Source: Solirubrobacteraceae bacterium
GTDB taxonomy: Bacteria; Actinomycetota; Thermoleophilia; Solirubrobacterales; Solirubrobacteraceae
Assembly (NCBI GenBank): GCA_030447275.1
Contig: JAUJPF010000026.1
Location: forward strand, 1 to 59,049
Direction: 5' to 3'
DNA: 59,049 nucleotides
The notes under the pieces are model-generated. The model was not told the DNA's origin. It ran no database searches and saw only the letters and a list, made by a program, of their open reading frames with translations. Both the position numbers and the translations under genes were made by a program. Shown here piece after piece: positions 16,668 to 24,894 of this stretch (position 1 is the first letter of the stretch; each line of letters opens with the position of its first letter).

Positions 16668-18119
16668 TTACCCCTCGGCCCACCGAAGGGCACGCTCCAC
16701 GGCGCGCGACCACTGCGCGCGGCGCTCCGCACGCTCGTCGGCGGACATCGCCGGCTCGAACCTGGCGCGCTCGCGCCACAGCTCGCGCACCCTCCCCTGG
16801 GTCCACTGCCCGGCGCCGACGCCCGCGAGGAACGCGGCGCCGAGAGCGGTCGTCTCCGCCGTCTCGGCCACGACGACCGGCACGCCGAGCACGTCGGCCT
16901 GGAACTGCATGAGCCACCCGTTCTGCGACGCGCCGCCGTCGGCGCGCAGCTCGCGCAGCGGCGGCCCGGCGCCCTCCATCGCGTCGATCGCGTCGGCGGT
17001 CTGGAGCGCGATCGACTCGAGCGTGGCGCGGACGAGGTGCGCGCGCGTCGTGCCACGGGTGATCCCGACGATGGTGCCGCGCGCGTACGGGTCCCAGTAC
17101 GGGGAGCCGAGCCCGGTCAGCGCCGGGACGAAGACGACGCCGCCGGACGAGTCGACCGACGCGGCGATCTGCTCGGTCTCGGCCGCGGTCTCGATCAACC
17201 CGAGCCCGTCGCGCAGCCACTGCACCGCGGCACCGGTCACGAAGATCGACGCCTCGAGCGCGTAGACCCGCCGCTCCCCGATCCCCCAGGCCACCGTGGC
17301 GAGCAGCCCCTTCGGCGGGTCGGGCGCCTCCTCGCCGGTGTTGAGCAGGACGAACGAGCCGGTGCCGTACGTGTTCTTGCCCTGGCCGGGGTCGAGCGCG
17401 CCCTGGCCGTAGAGCGCGGCCTGCTGGTCGCCGGCGATCCCCGTCACCGGCACCCCCGCCGGCGTCCGGCCCACCTCGCCGATCGACGGGACGACCCGCG
17501 GCAGCGCGCGCTCGGGCACGCCGAACAGCTCGAGCAGGTCCGGGTCCCAGCGGCCGGCGTGGATGTCGTAGAGCAGCGTGCGCGACGCGTTGGTGACGTC
17601 GGTGACCAGCTCGCCGGTGAGCTTGAAGACGAGCCACGCGTCGACGGTCCCGAACACCGCGCGGCCGTCGCGCGCGCGCTCGGCGAGCCCGTCGACGTTG
17701 CGCAGCAGCCATTCGATCTTCGTCGCGCTGAAGTACGGGTCGATCACGAGGCCCGTGCGCGCGCGCAAGAGCTCCTCGTGGCCCTGCTCGCGCAGCTCGT
17801 CGCAGCGGTCGGCGGTGCGCCGGTCCTGCCAGACCAGCGCACGGTGCAGCGGCTCGCCCGTCGACGGGTCCCACACGCAGACCGTCTCGCGCTGGTTGGT
17901 GATACCGATCGCGGTCGGGGAATCGATGCCGGCGCCGTCGAGCGCCTCGCGCGCCACCGCCTCGGTGACCGTCCAGATCTCCGCGGCGTCGTGCTCGACC
18001 CAGCCCGGCTGCGGGAAGTGCTGGGTGAACTCGCGGTACGCGCGGCCGGCGAGCGCGCCGTCGTCGTCGAAGACGAGGCAGGTCGTTCCCGTCGTCCCCT
18101 GGTCGATGGAGAGGATCAC
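16668..18119 (-). CDS. glpK: Glycerol kinase
   Basis: 483 residues from the GTG at 18119, slightly shorter than the usual 495-500. It phosphorylates glycerol to glycerol 3-phosphate with ATP. Motifs: [17 protein letters not shown] at the N-terminus (phosphate loop), [57 protein letters not shown] and [19 protein letters not shown] (adenosine site). The conserved Arg/Glu/Asp glycerol contacts (NQRET, DQQAA) are present. Divergent from the biotinyl-domain gene with 48 bp between starts. Confidence 0.95.
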   Translation of the reverse strand: MILSIDQGTTGTTCLVFDDDGALAGRAYREFTQHFPQPGWVEHDAAEIWTVTEAVAREALDGAGIDSPTAIGITNQRETVCVWDPSTGEPLHRALVWQDRRTADRCDELREQGHEELLRARTGLVIDPYFSATKIEWLLRNVDGLAERARDGRAVFGTVDAWLVFKLTGELVTDVTNASRTLLYDIHAGRWDPDLLELFGVPERALPRVVPSIGEVGRTPAGVPVTGIAGDQQAALYGQGALDPGQGKNTYGTGSFVLLNTGEEAPDPPKGLLATVAWGIGERRVYALEASIFVTGAAVQWLRDGLGLIETAAETEQIAASVDSSGGVVFVPALTGLGSPYWDPYARGTIVGITRGTTRAHLVRATLESIALQTADAIDAMEGAGPPLRELRADGGASQNGWLMQFQADVLGVPVVVAETAETTALGAAFLAGVGAGQWTQGRVRELWRERARFEPAMSADERAERRAQWSRAVERALRWAEG

Positions 18120-18167
18120 GGCGGAAACGTACCTGCGCCCGCCGGTCGAGGGTCTAGTGTGCGCGCC

Positions 18168-18380
18168 ATGGCAGAGGTCGAAGCCCACATCACGGGCACC
18201 GTGTGGAAGATCGAGTGCGAGGTCGGTCAGAGCATCGACGAGGGCGACACCGTCGTGATCCTCGAGTCGATGAAGATGGAGATGCCGGTCGAGGCCGAGG
18301 ACGCCGGCACCGTGAAGGAGATCCTCTGCGAGGAGGGCCAGGCGGTCAACGAGGGGGACACCCTCGTCGTCCTGGAGTAG
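18168..18380 (+). CDS. Stand-alone biotinyl/lipoyl carrier domain
   Basis: 70 residues and nothing but the carrier fold. The biotin site is ESMKMEM (lysine in MKM) in the hairpin, and the second half mirrors the first ([20 protein letters not shown]). MKM plus the flanking pattern indicates biotin rather than lipoate. Similar single-domain proteins serve acetyl/propionyl-CoA carboxylase or decarboxylase complexes in actinobacteria. The TAG stop overlaps the GTG of enoyl-CoA hydratase (TAGTG), so the two are coupled. The partner carboxylase is not in this window, while biotin synthesis genes lie 5 kb downstream. Confidence 0.9.
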   Translation: MAEVEAHITGTVWKIECEVGQSIDEGDTVVILESMKMEMPVEAEDAGTVKEILCEEGQAVNEGDTLVVLE

Positions 18381-19159
18381 TGCCCGGCGAGCTGCTCGTC
18401 GACGAGCCGGCCGCGGGCGTCGTCCGGCTCACGATCTCGAACCCCGCCAAGCGCAACGCGCTCGACCACGCGATCCTCGACGCGCTGGCCGAGGCCCTGA
18501 GCGTCCACTGCGACGCGGGCTGCATCGTCCTCACCGGCGGGCGCGGGATGTTCTCCGCCGGCTACGACATCGGCGACATCCCGGAGGACGTCTTCGCCGT
18601 GCAGGCGGAGAAGCTCGTGGCCCATCCGTTCACCGCGGCGCTCGACGCGCTGGAGGCGTGCGGGGCGCCGGTCATCGCCGCGCTGCCCGGGCACACGATC
18701 GGCGGCGGGCTCGAGATGGCGCTGTGCTGCGACCTGCGCGTCGCGGCCGAGGGGATCCTCCTCGGCATGCCGCCGGCCAAGCTCGGGCTCGTCTACTCGC
18801 ACACCGGCCTGCGCCGGTTCATCCAGGCGATCGGCGCGCCGCGCACGCGCGAGCTGTTCCTCCTCGGGCGCAACGTCGACGCGCGGACGGCGCTCAACTG
18901 GGGGCTCGTCAACCGCGTCGCGGCCGACGTCGAGGCCGAGTCGCTCGCGCTGGCGAGCGAGCTGGCGGCCAACGCTCCCCTGTCGGTCCGCGGCAACAAG
19001 CGCGTCATCCGCGAGCTGCTCGCCGCCGACGTGCAGCTCGACGAGGAGGTCGAGCGCGAGCTGATCGCGCTGCGCGAGACGTGCTTCGCGTCGGAGGACA
19101 TCCGCGAAGGCGTGCGCGCGTTCGCGGAGAAGCGCCCGCCGCGGTGGCAGGGTCGCTGA
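18380..19159 (+). CDS. Enoyl-CoA hydratase/isomerase family protein
   Basis: 259 residues, the normal crotonase length. FSAGYDIGD is the first oxyanion region and [17 protein letters not shown] is the second, with [19 protein letters not shown] behind it. The residues equal to the two catalytic Glu of true hydratases are not both obvious: the Glu in GGGLEMA is present, and the second site reads [10 protein letters not shown]. Isomerase, dehydratase or hydrolase activity is therefore possible. The GTG start overlaps the stop of the biotinyl domain gene. The role is most likely in acyl-CoA breakdown. Confidence 0.85.
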   Translation: MPGELLVDEPAAGVVRLTISNPAKRNALDHAILDALAEALSVHCDAGCIVLTGGRGMFSAGYDIGDIPEDVFAVQAEKLVAHPFTAALDALEACGAPVIAALPGHTIGGGLEMALCCDLRVAAEGILLGMPPAKLGLVYSHTGLRRFIQAIGAPRTRELFLLGRNVDARTALNWGLVNRVAADVEAESLALASELAANAPLSVRGNKRVIRELLAADVQLDEEVERELIALRETCFASEDIREGVRAFAEKRPPRWQGR

Positions 19160-19404
19160 ACCGGGCGCTCCTCGCGGAGCGGGTCGCGCAGGCGTCGCCG
19201 CGGCTCGGGCTCGTCGCGCCGCCGTTCCCGCGTGCGACCGCCGTCGGGACCCTCGGCTCGCTCGTCTTCCTCACCCACGCCGGGACGCGTGCGTACACCG
19301 CGGACGAGCTGTGCGGCTTCCTGCGGTCCGCGGGCTTCGACGCGCCGCGGGTGCGCCGCCCGCTGGAGCTCGCGGGCACCGTGATCGTCAGCGCCTCAGC
19401 CTGA
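19144..19404 (+). pseudogene. C-terminal fragment of an O-methyltransferase-type protein
   Basis: 86 residues from a GTG at 19144 inside the end of the hydratase gene. The text ([20 protein letters not shown], then FLTHAGTRAYTADELCGFL, ending AGTVIVSASA) resembles only the last third of SAM-dependent O-methyltransferases. Those carry the SAM-binding core in the missing 200 or so residues. Without the core it cannot methylate anything. It looks like a remnant left by a deletion whose left edge is near the hydratase stop, or an assembly join. Its stop overlaps the convergent regulator gene. Confidence 0.6.
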
Positions 19405-20106
19405 ACCCGGAGGGGCCGGCATGAGCGCGCCGGTGTCGACGCCGAGCCGGTCGGCCAGCCCGCGGCGCCCGTCCGGGGTCAGCGTCAGCGCGCGGCTGCG
19501 CGGCCGGCGCACCAGCCAGCCGTCGGCGAGGAGCGTGTCCAGCAGCGCCGCGCCGAGGGCGCCGGCCAGGTGCGGCCGGCGCTCGCTCCAATCGAGGCAG
19601 GACCGCGTCAGCGGACGCCGGCCGCGATCGAGCCGGGCGACGTCGATCCCCAGCCTCGCGAACGGCGCCGCGTCGAGCAGCCCGAGGCTGTCGCGATCGA
19701 GCGCCGACGCTGCGCACAGGCGGTCGGTGAGCGTCACCCCGAGCGCGCCGGCGACATGGTCGTAGCAGGAGCGCGCCGCGCGCTCGGCCGCCAGACGGTC
19801 GCTGTCGCGCAGCGAGCGGGACGGTCGCGCCGGCGCCACCACCGCGAGCGCCGCGACCGCGTCGGCGACCGCGTCGCCCGCGAGCGCGTAGTAGCGGTGG
19901 CGCCCGCGGCTCTCGGCGCGCACGAGCCCGGCGTCCGAGAGGACGGCGAGGTGGGCGCTGGCGGTCGAGCGGGCCACCCCCGCCGCTCGCGCGAGCTCGC
20001 CCGCCGGCAGCGCGCGCCCGCCCACCAGCGCCTCGAGCATCCGGCCGCGCGCAGGGGTTCCGATCGCCGCCGCGACCGCGCCGATGTCTGCGTCGCCGCC
20101 GAGCAC
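19396..20106 (-). CDS. ArsR-family winged-helix transcriptional regulator
   Basis: 236 residues from a GTG start. Residues about 8-85 are the ArsR winged helix: AAIGTPARGRMLEALVGGRA, ELARAAGVARSTASAHLAVL as recognition helix, LVRAESRGRHRYYALAG as wing. The C-terminal 130 residues (CYDHVAGALGVTLTDRLC, SCLDWSERRPHLAGALGAA) form a second domain found in longer ArsR-like proteins. The His in YDHVAGALG and the Cys-Trp stretch are candidate metal or redox contacts. Divergent from osmC with a dyad between, so it probably represses osmC and itself. Confidence 0.9.
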   Translation of the reverse strand: MLGGDADIGAVAAAIGTPARGRMLEALVGGRALPAGELARAAGVARSTASAHLAVLSDAGLVRAESRGRHRYYALAGDAVADAVAALAVVAPARPSRSLRDSDRLAAERAARSCYDHVAGALGVTLTDRLCAASALDRDSLGLLDAAPFARLGIDVARLDRGRRPLTRSCLDWSERRPHLAGALGAALLDTLLADGWLVRRPRSRALTLTPDGRRGLADRLGVDTGALMPAPPGSG

Positions 20107-20125
20107 GCGGGGATTGTCGCGCGCC

Positions 20126-20151
20126 GACGCTTCGCCCGCTGCCGAAGCGTC
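20126..20151. promoter_or_regulatory. 9-bp dyad between arsR-like gene and osmC, probable operator
   Basis: GACGCTTCG (20126-20134), 8-nt spacer, CGAAGCGTC (20143-20151), perfect arms. It lies in the 67-bp gap between two divergent starts, where a winged-helix dimer would block both promoters. ArsR-type regulators bind such dyads. Assignment to this regulator is inference from position. Confidence 0.6.
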
Positions 20152-20173
20152 CGCCGCTTACCGTCCCCTCTCG

Positions 20174-20632
20174 ATGCACGCATTCGCCAGCAGGGTCACC
20201 TGGCGCGGTTCGACCGGCGCGGGCCATGACGCGTACGACCGCGCGCACCGCGTCGAGATGCCGCCCGCGCAGGACGCGCTGACGCTGAGCAGCGACGCCG
20301 CGTTCGGCGGCGACGCGTCGCTCGTGAACCCCGAGCAGCTCGTGCTCGCCGCGGCGAGCTCGTGCCAGCTCCTCTCCTTCCTCGCCCTCGCGGCGCGGTC
20401 GCGGATCGACGTGCTCGAGTACGAGGACGCGGCGGAGGCGTTCATGCCCGAGGACGAGGTGCCGATGCGCATCACGCGCATCGCGCTGCGCCCGCGCATC
20501 GTGGTGGCACGCGGCGACGCCGCCCGGGTGCGCCGGCTCGTCGCCCGCGCGCACGAGGGGTGCTTCGTCGCGAACACGCTGAACGCGCGGGTCGCGCTCG
20601 AGCCGACGGTCGAGATCGCGGAGGCCGGCTGA
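20174..20632 (+). CDS. OsmC-family peroxiredoxin-like protein
   Basis: 152 residues from the ATG at 20174. OsmC/Ohr fold: NPEQLVLAAASSCQLLSFLAL holds the first (peroxidatic) Cys and AHEGCFVANTL the second, matching the usual pair. The family reduces organic hydroperoxides using these Cys. RITRIALRPRIVVARGD is the strand before the second Cys helix. It is followed 1 bp later by the ACT protein gene and is probably controlled by the adjacent ArsR-like regulator, fitting an oxidant-induced detoxification pair. Confidence 0.9.
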   Translation: MHAFASRVTWRGSTGAGHDAYDRAHRVEMPPAQDALTLSSDAAFGGDASLVNPEQLVLAAASSCQLLSFLALAARSRIDVLEYEDAAEAFMPEDEVPMRITRIALRPRIVVARGDAARVRRLVARAHEGCFVANTLNARVALEPTVEIAEAG

Positions 20633-20633
20633 C

Positions 20634-21065
20634 GTGCGCGACGTCGAGATCGTCCTGGACGACCGGCCCGGCGCACTCGCCGAGCTCGGCGAGGCGCTGG
20701 GGCGCGCGGGCGTCGGCATCGAGGGCGGCGGCGTCTTCGTCACCGGCGGCCGCGGCATCGCTCACTTCCTGCTGACCGACGTCGCGGCGGCGCGAATCGC
20801 CCTCCACGCGGCGGGGATCGAGGTCGTCGCCGAACGCGAGGTGGTCGTCGTCGCGGTGCGTGACGACGTGCCGGGGCAGCTCGGCGAGATCGCACGCCGG
20901 ATGGCCGCGGCCGGCGTGAACATCGAGGCGCAGTACAGCGACCACGACAACCGCAAGATCCTCGTCGTCAGCGACCGCGAGCGCGGGCAGGCGGTCGCGC
21001 GAGCATGGGCGACGGGGGCGGCGCCTACAGACGCGGAAGCTCGATCCGCGGGCAGCGGTCCATGA
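20634..21065 (+). CDS. Tandem ACT-domain protein
   Basis: 143 residues, GTG start 1 bp past the osmC stop. Two ACT domains, starting at about residues 3 (VEIVLDDRPGALAELGEALG) and 71 (VVVAVRDDVPGQLGEIARRM, then GVNIEAQYSD). The first has a shortened middle. ACT domains bind amino acids or small ligands and usually control enzymes; a free tandem pair is typical of actinobacterial regulators of unknown partner. The 3' end overlaps the convergent CoA-binding gene by about 41 bp. Confidence 0.85.
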   Translation: MRDVEIVLDDRPGALAELGEALGRAGVGIEGGGVFVTGGRGIAHFLLTDVAAARIALHAAGIEVVAEREVVVVAVRDDVPGQLGEIARRMAAAGVNIEAQYSDHDNRKILVVSDRERGQAVARAWATGAAPTDAEARSAGSGP

Positions 21066-21396
21066 CGACGTCGAGGCCGGCGGCGCGAGCGCGCTCGGCT
21101 GCCGCCTCGTCGATCACGCCGAGCTGGAGCCACACCGCGCGCGCGCCGATCGCGATCGCCTCGTCGACGTGCGCGCCGGCCTGGTCGGACCGGCGGAAGA
21201 CGTCCACGACGTCGATGTCGTGCTCGGCCGCGGCCGCTTCCAGGCTCGGATAGGCCGCGTCCCACGCCGGGTTGACGCGCACGACGTCGTAGCCGCTGCG
21301 CTCGAGCAGGTCGGCGATCGAGTGCGAGTCGCGCAGCGGGTCGGGCGAGCAGCCGACGACCGCCCACGTCCGGTAGGCGGTGAGGACGTGGCGCAC
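21025..21396 (-). CDS. CoA-binding domain protein (YccU-like)
   Basis: 123 residues. Rossmann-type CoA-binding fold: WAVVGCSPDPLRDSHSIADL at the start (nucleotide loop), VVRVNPAWDAAYPSLEAA, VVDVFRRSDQAGAHVDEAIA, ARAVWLQLGVIDEAAAERAR, then VVMDRCPRIE. The length and order match the stand-alone family, which binds CoA but whose role is unsettled. GTG start. It is convergent with the ACT gene and diverges from the gene at 21421 with 24 bp between starts. Confidence 0.9.
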   Translation of the reverse strand: MRHVLTAYRTWAVVGCSPDPLRDSHSIADLLERSGYDVVRVNPAWDAAYPSLEAAAAEHDIDVVDVFRRSDQAGAHVDEAIAIGARAVWLQLGVIDEAAAERARAAGLDVVMDRCPRIELPRL

Positions 21397-21420
21397 GGTG
21401 TCGGAGCTACGGTCGATGCC

Positions 21421-22401
21421 ATGAGTCTGACCGACAGAGCGCGCATCGCCAGCATGCCCGGCTCCTCGATCGCCACGCCCGCCGCCGTCGGCTGGGTGAC
21501 CGACTTCCTGAACGCCGCCTACTTCGCCCGGCCGCGCGCCGCGCGCTCACTCGACGACCTGCGCCTCGCCTTCTGCGTGCTGACGACGCGGTGGCACGCC
21601 AGGGGCGCGCGGCTCGGCGCCCGCGACGTCCTCGCCTTCCACCGGGCGTTCGGGGCCGATCGGCTGCGGCACGTCCCACGGCTGACGCTCGATCGCAACG
21701 CGCTGCTCGCCGGCGGAGCGCGACTGCTCGGCGACTGGTTCCCCGACGCCTACGCGGACCCTGGCCGCCGCGCGCACGGCATCGCGTTCGCGACGGAGCA
21801 CGAGCGCGAGGCGTTCGACCCCGCCGCCCGCGCGCGCCACGCGGCGCTGGCGGAGCTGAGCCCGCCCCGGCTGCCACCCGAGCAGCAGCAGTGGTCGGAC
21901 TACGAGCCGGTTCCCGTCGAGGATCCGGCGGGCGCGGCGGCGCTGCTGCGCGAGCCCGCCCGGTGGCCCGACGTCGCCACCGAGGCGGGGCGGTTCACCG
22001 CGCTGCGACGCGGCGGGGTCGAAGGGCAGACGTTCGAGATCGAGATCGTCGCCGTCCCCGCCCCACGCGCGCCGCTGTACACCCGCGGCTACGTGACCGC
22101 GACGCGCGTCGACGGCGCGTGGGCCGAGCAGTTCGTGCCCGCCGGTGCCCGCGTGCACCTGGCGATCGAGCTGACGACCCACACCGGGCACTTCCTCGGG
22201 CGCGCGATCAGCCGCATCCTCGTCTGGGAGGATGACCGCGGCGGCTGGCTGCGCGACATCGGCTCGTGGGAGCCGCTCCCGCCGGAGCTGGCCGTGCCGT
22301 ACCTGCTCGGAGGTCGTGCCGCGCAGCACGCCTTCTGGGGTCCAGATCGCCCCGAGCTGTCGCTCCTGGCCCAGGTCGCCGCAGCCTCGACCTCGGCGTG
22401 A
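21421..22401 (+). CDS. Conserved-looking protein of unknown function
   Basis: 326 residues from the ATG at 21421; a second Met at residue 12 is also possible. It has no signal peptide or membrane segment. N-terminal part: helical, with LRLAFCVLTTRWHARGARLG and FHRAFGADRL. C-terminal part: beta strands and aromatic residues (QFVPAGARVHLAIELTTHTG, ILVWEDDRGGWLRDIGSWEP). I recognise no domain. Composition and codon use match the neighbours, so it is a resident gene. Confidence 0.65.
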   Translation: MSLTDRARIASMPGSSIATPAAVGWVTDFLNAAYFARPRAARSLDDLRLAFCVLTTRWHARGARLGARDVLAFHRAFGADRLRHVPRLTLDRNALLAGGARLLGDWFPDAYADPGRRAHGIAFATEHEREAFDPAARARHAALAELSPPRLPPEQQQWSDYEPVPVEDPAGAAALLREPARWPDVATEAGRFTALRRGGVEGQTFEIEIVAVPAPRAPLYTRGYVTATRVDGAWAEQFVPAGARVHLAIELTTHTGHFLGRAISRILVWEDDRGGWLRDIGSWEPLPPELAVPYLLGGRAAQHAFWGPDRPELSLLAQVAAASTSA

Positions 22402-22440
22402 AGGCTCGTCGCGTGTCGCCGCGACGGCGGGAAGCGTCGA

Positions 22441-23727
22441 TCACGCTCCGCCGCCGGCCAGCCTGCGGCGGTAGCGCCGCATCGTCGCCCGCTTGAAGTC
22501 GCCGTGGGTCAGGCGGCGCCACGCGCGCACGCGCTCGCGGTGGAACGGGCTCGACAGCGACTCGGCGTGCCCGATCACGTGGCGAGTGGGGATCGCGTAG
22601 CGCTGCTGGAGCCAGCGCGTCAGCCGCAGCGACGCGCCGAGCTGGCGGCGGTTGCCCATCACCTGCGCGTCGCTGCGCCCGACGTGCTCGATCCCGATCG
22701 CGACGTGGTTGAGGCCGACGACGTGGCGGCACATCAGCCGCAGCGAGACGAGCTGGCGGATCGTCCCGCGCCGGTCGATGACGAAGTGCGCGCAGGTGCC
22801 GGGCAGCTCGCCGAGGTCCGGCCGGTTGGCGGCGAAGTGATCGCGCGCCGAGGCGTGGGTGTCGCCCGCGGTGAAGTGCTGCACGATCGTCCTGGGCGGC
22901 TCGAGCAGGTGCGTGCCGATGCCGTAGTGCCGGCGCGCGTAGCGGCGCATCTGGCGCTTGCGCGCCGCGCCGTAGGGGATCCGGTCCCACGCGACCGGCG
23001 GCTTCTCGACCTCGGGCTCGGGCTCCTCCTGGTCCGGCGGCGCGTCGCTCGCGCGCGCGGCCGGCGCCGGGGCAGCGCGCCCGACGGCGAACACGGCGCG
23101 GACGTGGCGGCGCACGGTGGCGCGGCTCGGGACGCCCGCCGCCAGCTCGACGACGAACGCCCCGCCGCCGGGCAGCAGCGCGTTCTCCCAGCCGGTGGCG
23201 GTGCCGCGGTAGCGCGGGAGCCTGCGAACGGGCAGCCGCGCGACGCGGGCGTAGCGGCGCAGGACGCGCGGGGCGGCGCCGTCGGACGGCACGACGAACG
23301 CATACGGCTGGTGCAGCCAGACGGTCACGTGCGGGCGCAGCGCACGGATCGTGCGCATCGCCCACCGGGTCTCGGGCTCGCTGGCCGCCCGGCGGCCGGG
23401 CCAGAACCGCCCGCGCGGCGCGCGGCGCCAGCGGTGCGGGAAGTTGCGGTTGAGGTCGACGCCGTGCGCGTTCTGCCGCGTGCCGCGGCGCGAGCCGTCG
23501 GGGTTGAGGTCGCGGATGACGTGGACCTGGACGCCGCGCGGAGGCGTCGCGCGCAGCAGCGCGGCGGCGATCCGGCGCCCCGCCGGCTCGTCGCCGTGCA
23601 CCGCGCCGACGACGAGTACGCGCCGCGGAGCGTCGGGCGGGCCGGTGCGCTCGACCACCAGCGGACGGCCCTCGACGCTCTGACCGGCGATGACGGCCGC
23701 GGCGGCGGTGACGAGAGCGGCGAACAC
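22441..23727 (-). CDS. Bifunctional peptidoglycan enzyme: M14-like peptidase plus amidase_2
   Basis: About 428 residues from the GTG at 23727; an ATG at 23790 would clash with bioB. The N-terminus is hydrophobic and export-like (FAALVTAAAAVIAG). Residues about 35-215 resemble M14 zinc peptidases acting on peptide stems (VVGAVHGDEPAGRRIA with His and Glu zinc ligands, RDLNPDGSRRGTRQNAHGVD, NRNFP). Residues about 265-420 are N-acetylmuramoyl-L-alanine amidase type 2 (IVQHFTAGDTH, GTCAHFVIDRRGTIRQLV, HVVGLNHVAIGIEHVG, HVIGHAES with zinc His). The fusion could cut both the stem and the sugar link in wall turnover. Confidence 0.8.
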   Translation of the reverse strand: MFAALVTAAAAVIAGQSVEGRPLVVERTGPPDAPRRVLVVGAVHGDEPAGRRIAAALLRATPPRGVQVHVIRDLNPDGSRRGTRQNAHGVDLNRNFPHRWRRAPRGRFWPGRRAASEPETRWAMRTIRALRPHVTVWLHQPYAFVVPSDGAAPRVLRRYARVARLPVRRLPRYRGTATGWENALLPGGGAFVVELAAGVPSRATVRRHVRAVFAVGRAAPAPAARASDAPPDQEEPEPEVEKPPVAWDRIPYGAARKRQMRRYARRHYGIGTHLLEPPRTIVQHFTAGDTHASARDHFAANRPDLGELPGTCAHFVIDRRGTIRQLVSLRLMCRHVVGLNHVAIGIEHVGRSDAQVMGNRRQLGASLRLTRWLQQRYAIPTRHVIGHAESLSSPFHRERVRAWRRLTHGDFKRATMRRYRRRLAGGGA

Positions 23728-23788
23728 GCCGCACAGTGTGCTGGAAGCTCGCCGAGGTCCGTCCGGCTGCGCGCCTAGCTTGCCGCCC

Positions 23789-24885
23789 ATGCCGCCGCTC
23801 ATCAGCCGCGAGGAAGCGCGCCGCCTCGGCGAGATCACCGACCATGACGAGATCGAGGCGCTGGTCGAGCGCGCGTGGCAGGCGCGGCAGGAGCGCTTCG
23901 GCGACTCGACCGACCTGTGCTCGCTCGTCAACGCCAAGTCGGGCGGGTGCGCGGAGGACTGCGGGTTCTGCGCCCAGTCGCGGTTCGCCGAGGCCGAGAC
24001 GCCGCTGCACGCGATGATGGAGCCCGACCAGATGCTCGAGCACGCGCGCGCGGCCGAGGCCGCGGGCGCCCACCGCTTCTGCATGGTCACGCAGGGCCAG
24101 GGGCTCTCGAAGCGCGACTTCGAGAAGGTGCTGGAGGGCGCGCGGCTCGTCGCCGAGCACACGAACCTCAAGCGCTGCGCGTCGATCGGCCACATGTCGC
24201 CGGCGCGGGCCAAGGAGGTCACCTCGACCGTCCGCTACGAGGGCCGGCTGCGCACGATCGACGCCGTCCGCGAGGCCGGCCTGGAGACGTGCGTCGGCGG
24301 CATCCTCAACCTCGGCGAGTCGCGCGAGCAGCGCGTGGAGATGGCGTTCGAGCTGGCCTCGATCGACCCGACGTCGGTCCCGATCAACCTGCTCAACCCC
24401 CGGCCGGGAACGAAGTTCGGCGACCGCGACCACATGGATCCGTGGGAGGCGGTGAAGTGGATCGCGATCTTCCGGCTGATCATCCCCGGCGCGCTCTTCC
24501 GCCTGTGCGGGCGGGTCGAGAACCTCGGCGAGCTCCAGGGGCTCGCGGTCAAGGCCGGGTTGAACGGCGTGATGATGGGCAACTTCCTGACGACGCTCGG
24601 CTCCACGCCCGAGGAGGACCGCGAGCTGTTCGCAGAGCTCGGGCTGAACGTCGCCCGCCAGCCCGACAACGGCGCCAACCCGCGCCCCGACAATCGCGCG
24701 GGCTGGCTCGACGGCGAGACCCGCCCGTGGTCGACGCGTTCCTCGACGAGGCGACGCCGGCCGGGGCGATCGAGATCCGCATGTGGGACCCCTCCTCGCA
24801 GCTGCGCTTCGCCAAGAAGACGACGGTCCCGGCGCGGCCCGACGGCGCCGAGAACCGCTGGCCGGCGGAGGAGCCGGCGGCGTAG
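23789..24885 (+). CDS. bioB: Biotin synthase (frameshifted near 24726)
   Basis: Radical SAM enzyme inserting sulfur into dethiobiotin. NAKSGGCAEDCGFCAQS carries the CxxxCxxC cluster site. The second iron-sulfur site ligands lie in LKRCASIGH, LETCVGGILNLGES and LFRLCGRVEN. The frame runs to GWLDGETRP near 24726, then a change of the one-missing-base kind leads into VVDAFLDEATPAGAIEIRMW, ending at 24885. The C-terminal 50 residues thus read in another frame, probably from a missing G in the CCGTGG string. The first 313 residues cover the whole catalytic barrel. Leads the run bioB-bioF-bioD. Confidence 0.9.
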
Positions 24886-24894
24886 GTCCTGCGC

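Noticed and set aside
24727..24885. Separate 52-residue gene after bioB
   Set aside because: It reads as the natural continuation of BioB after one missing base, in line with the other frame changes; GETRP joins directly to VVDAFLDEATP.
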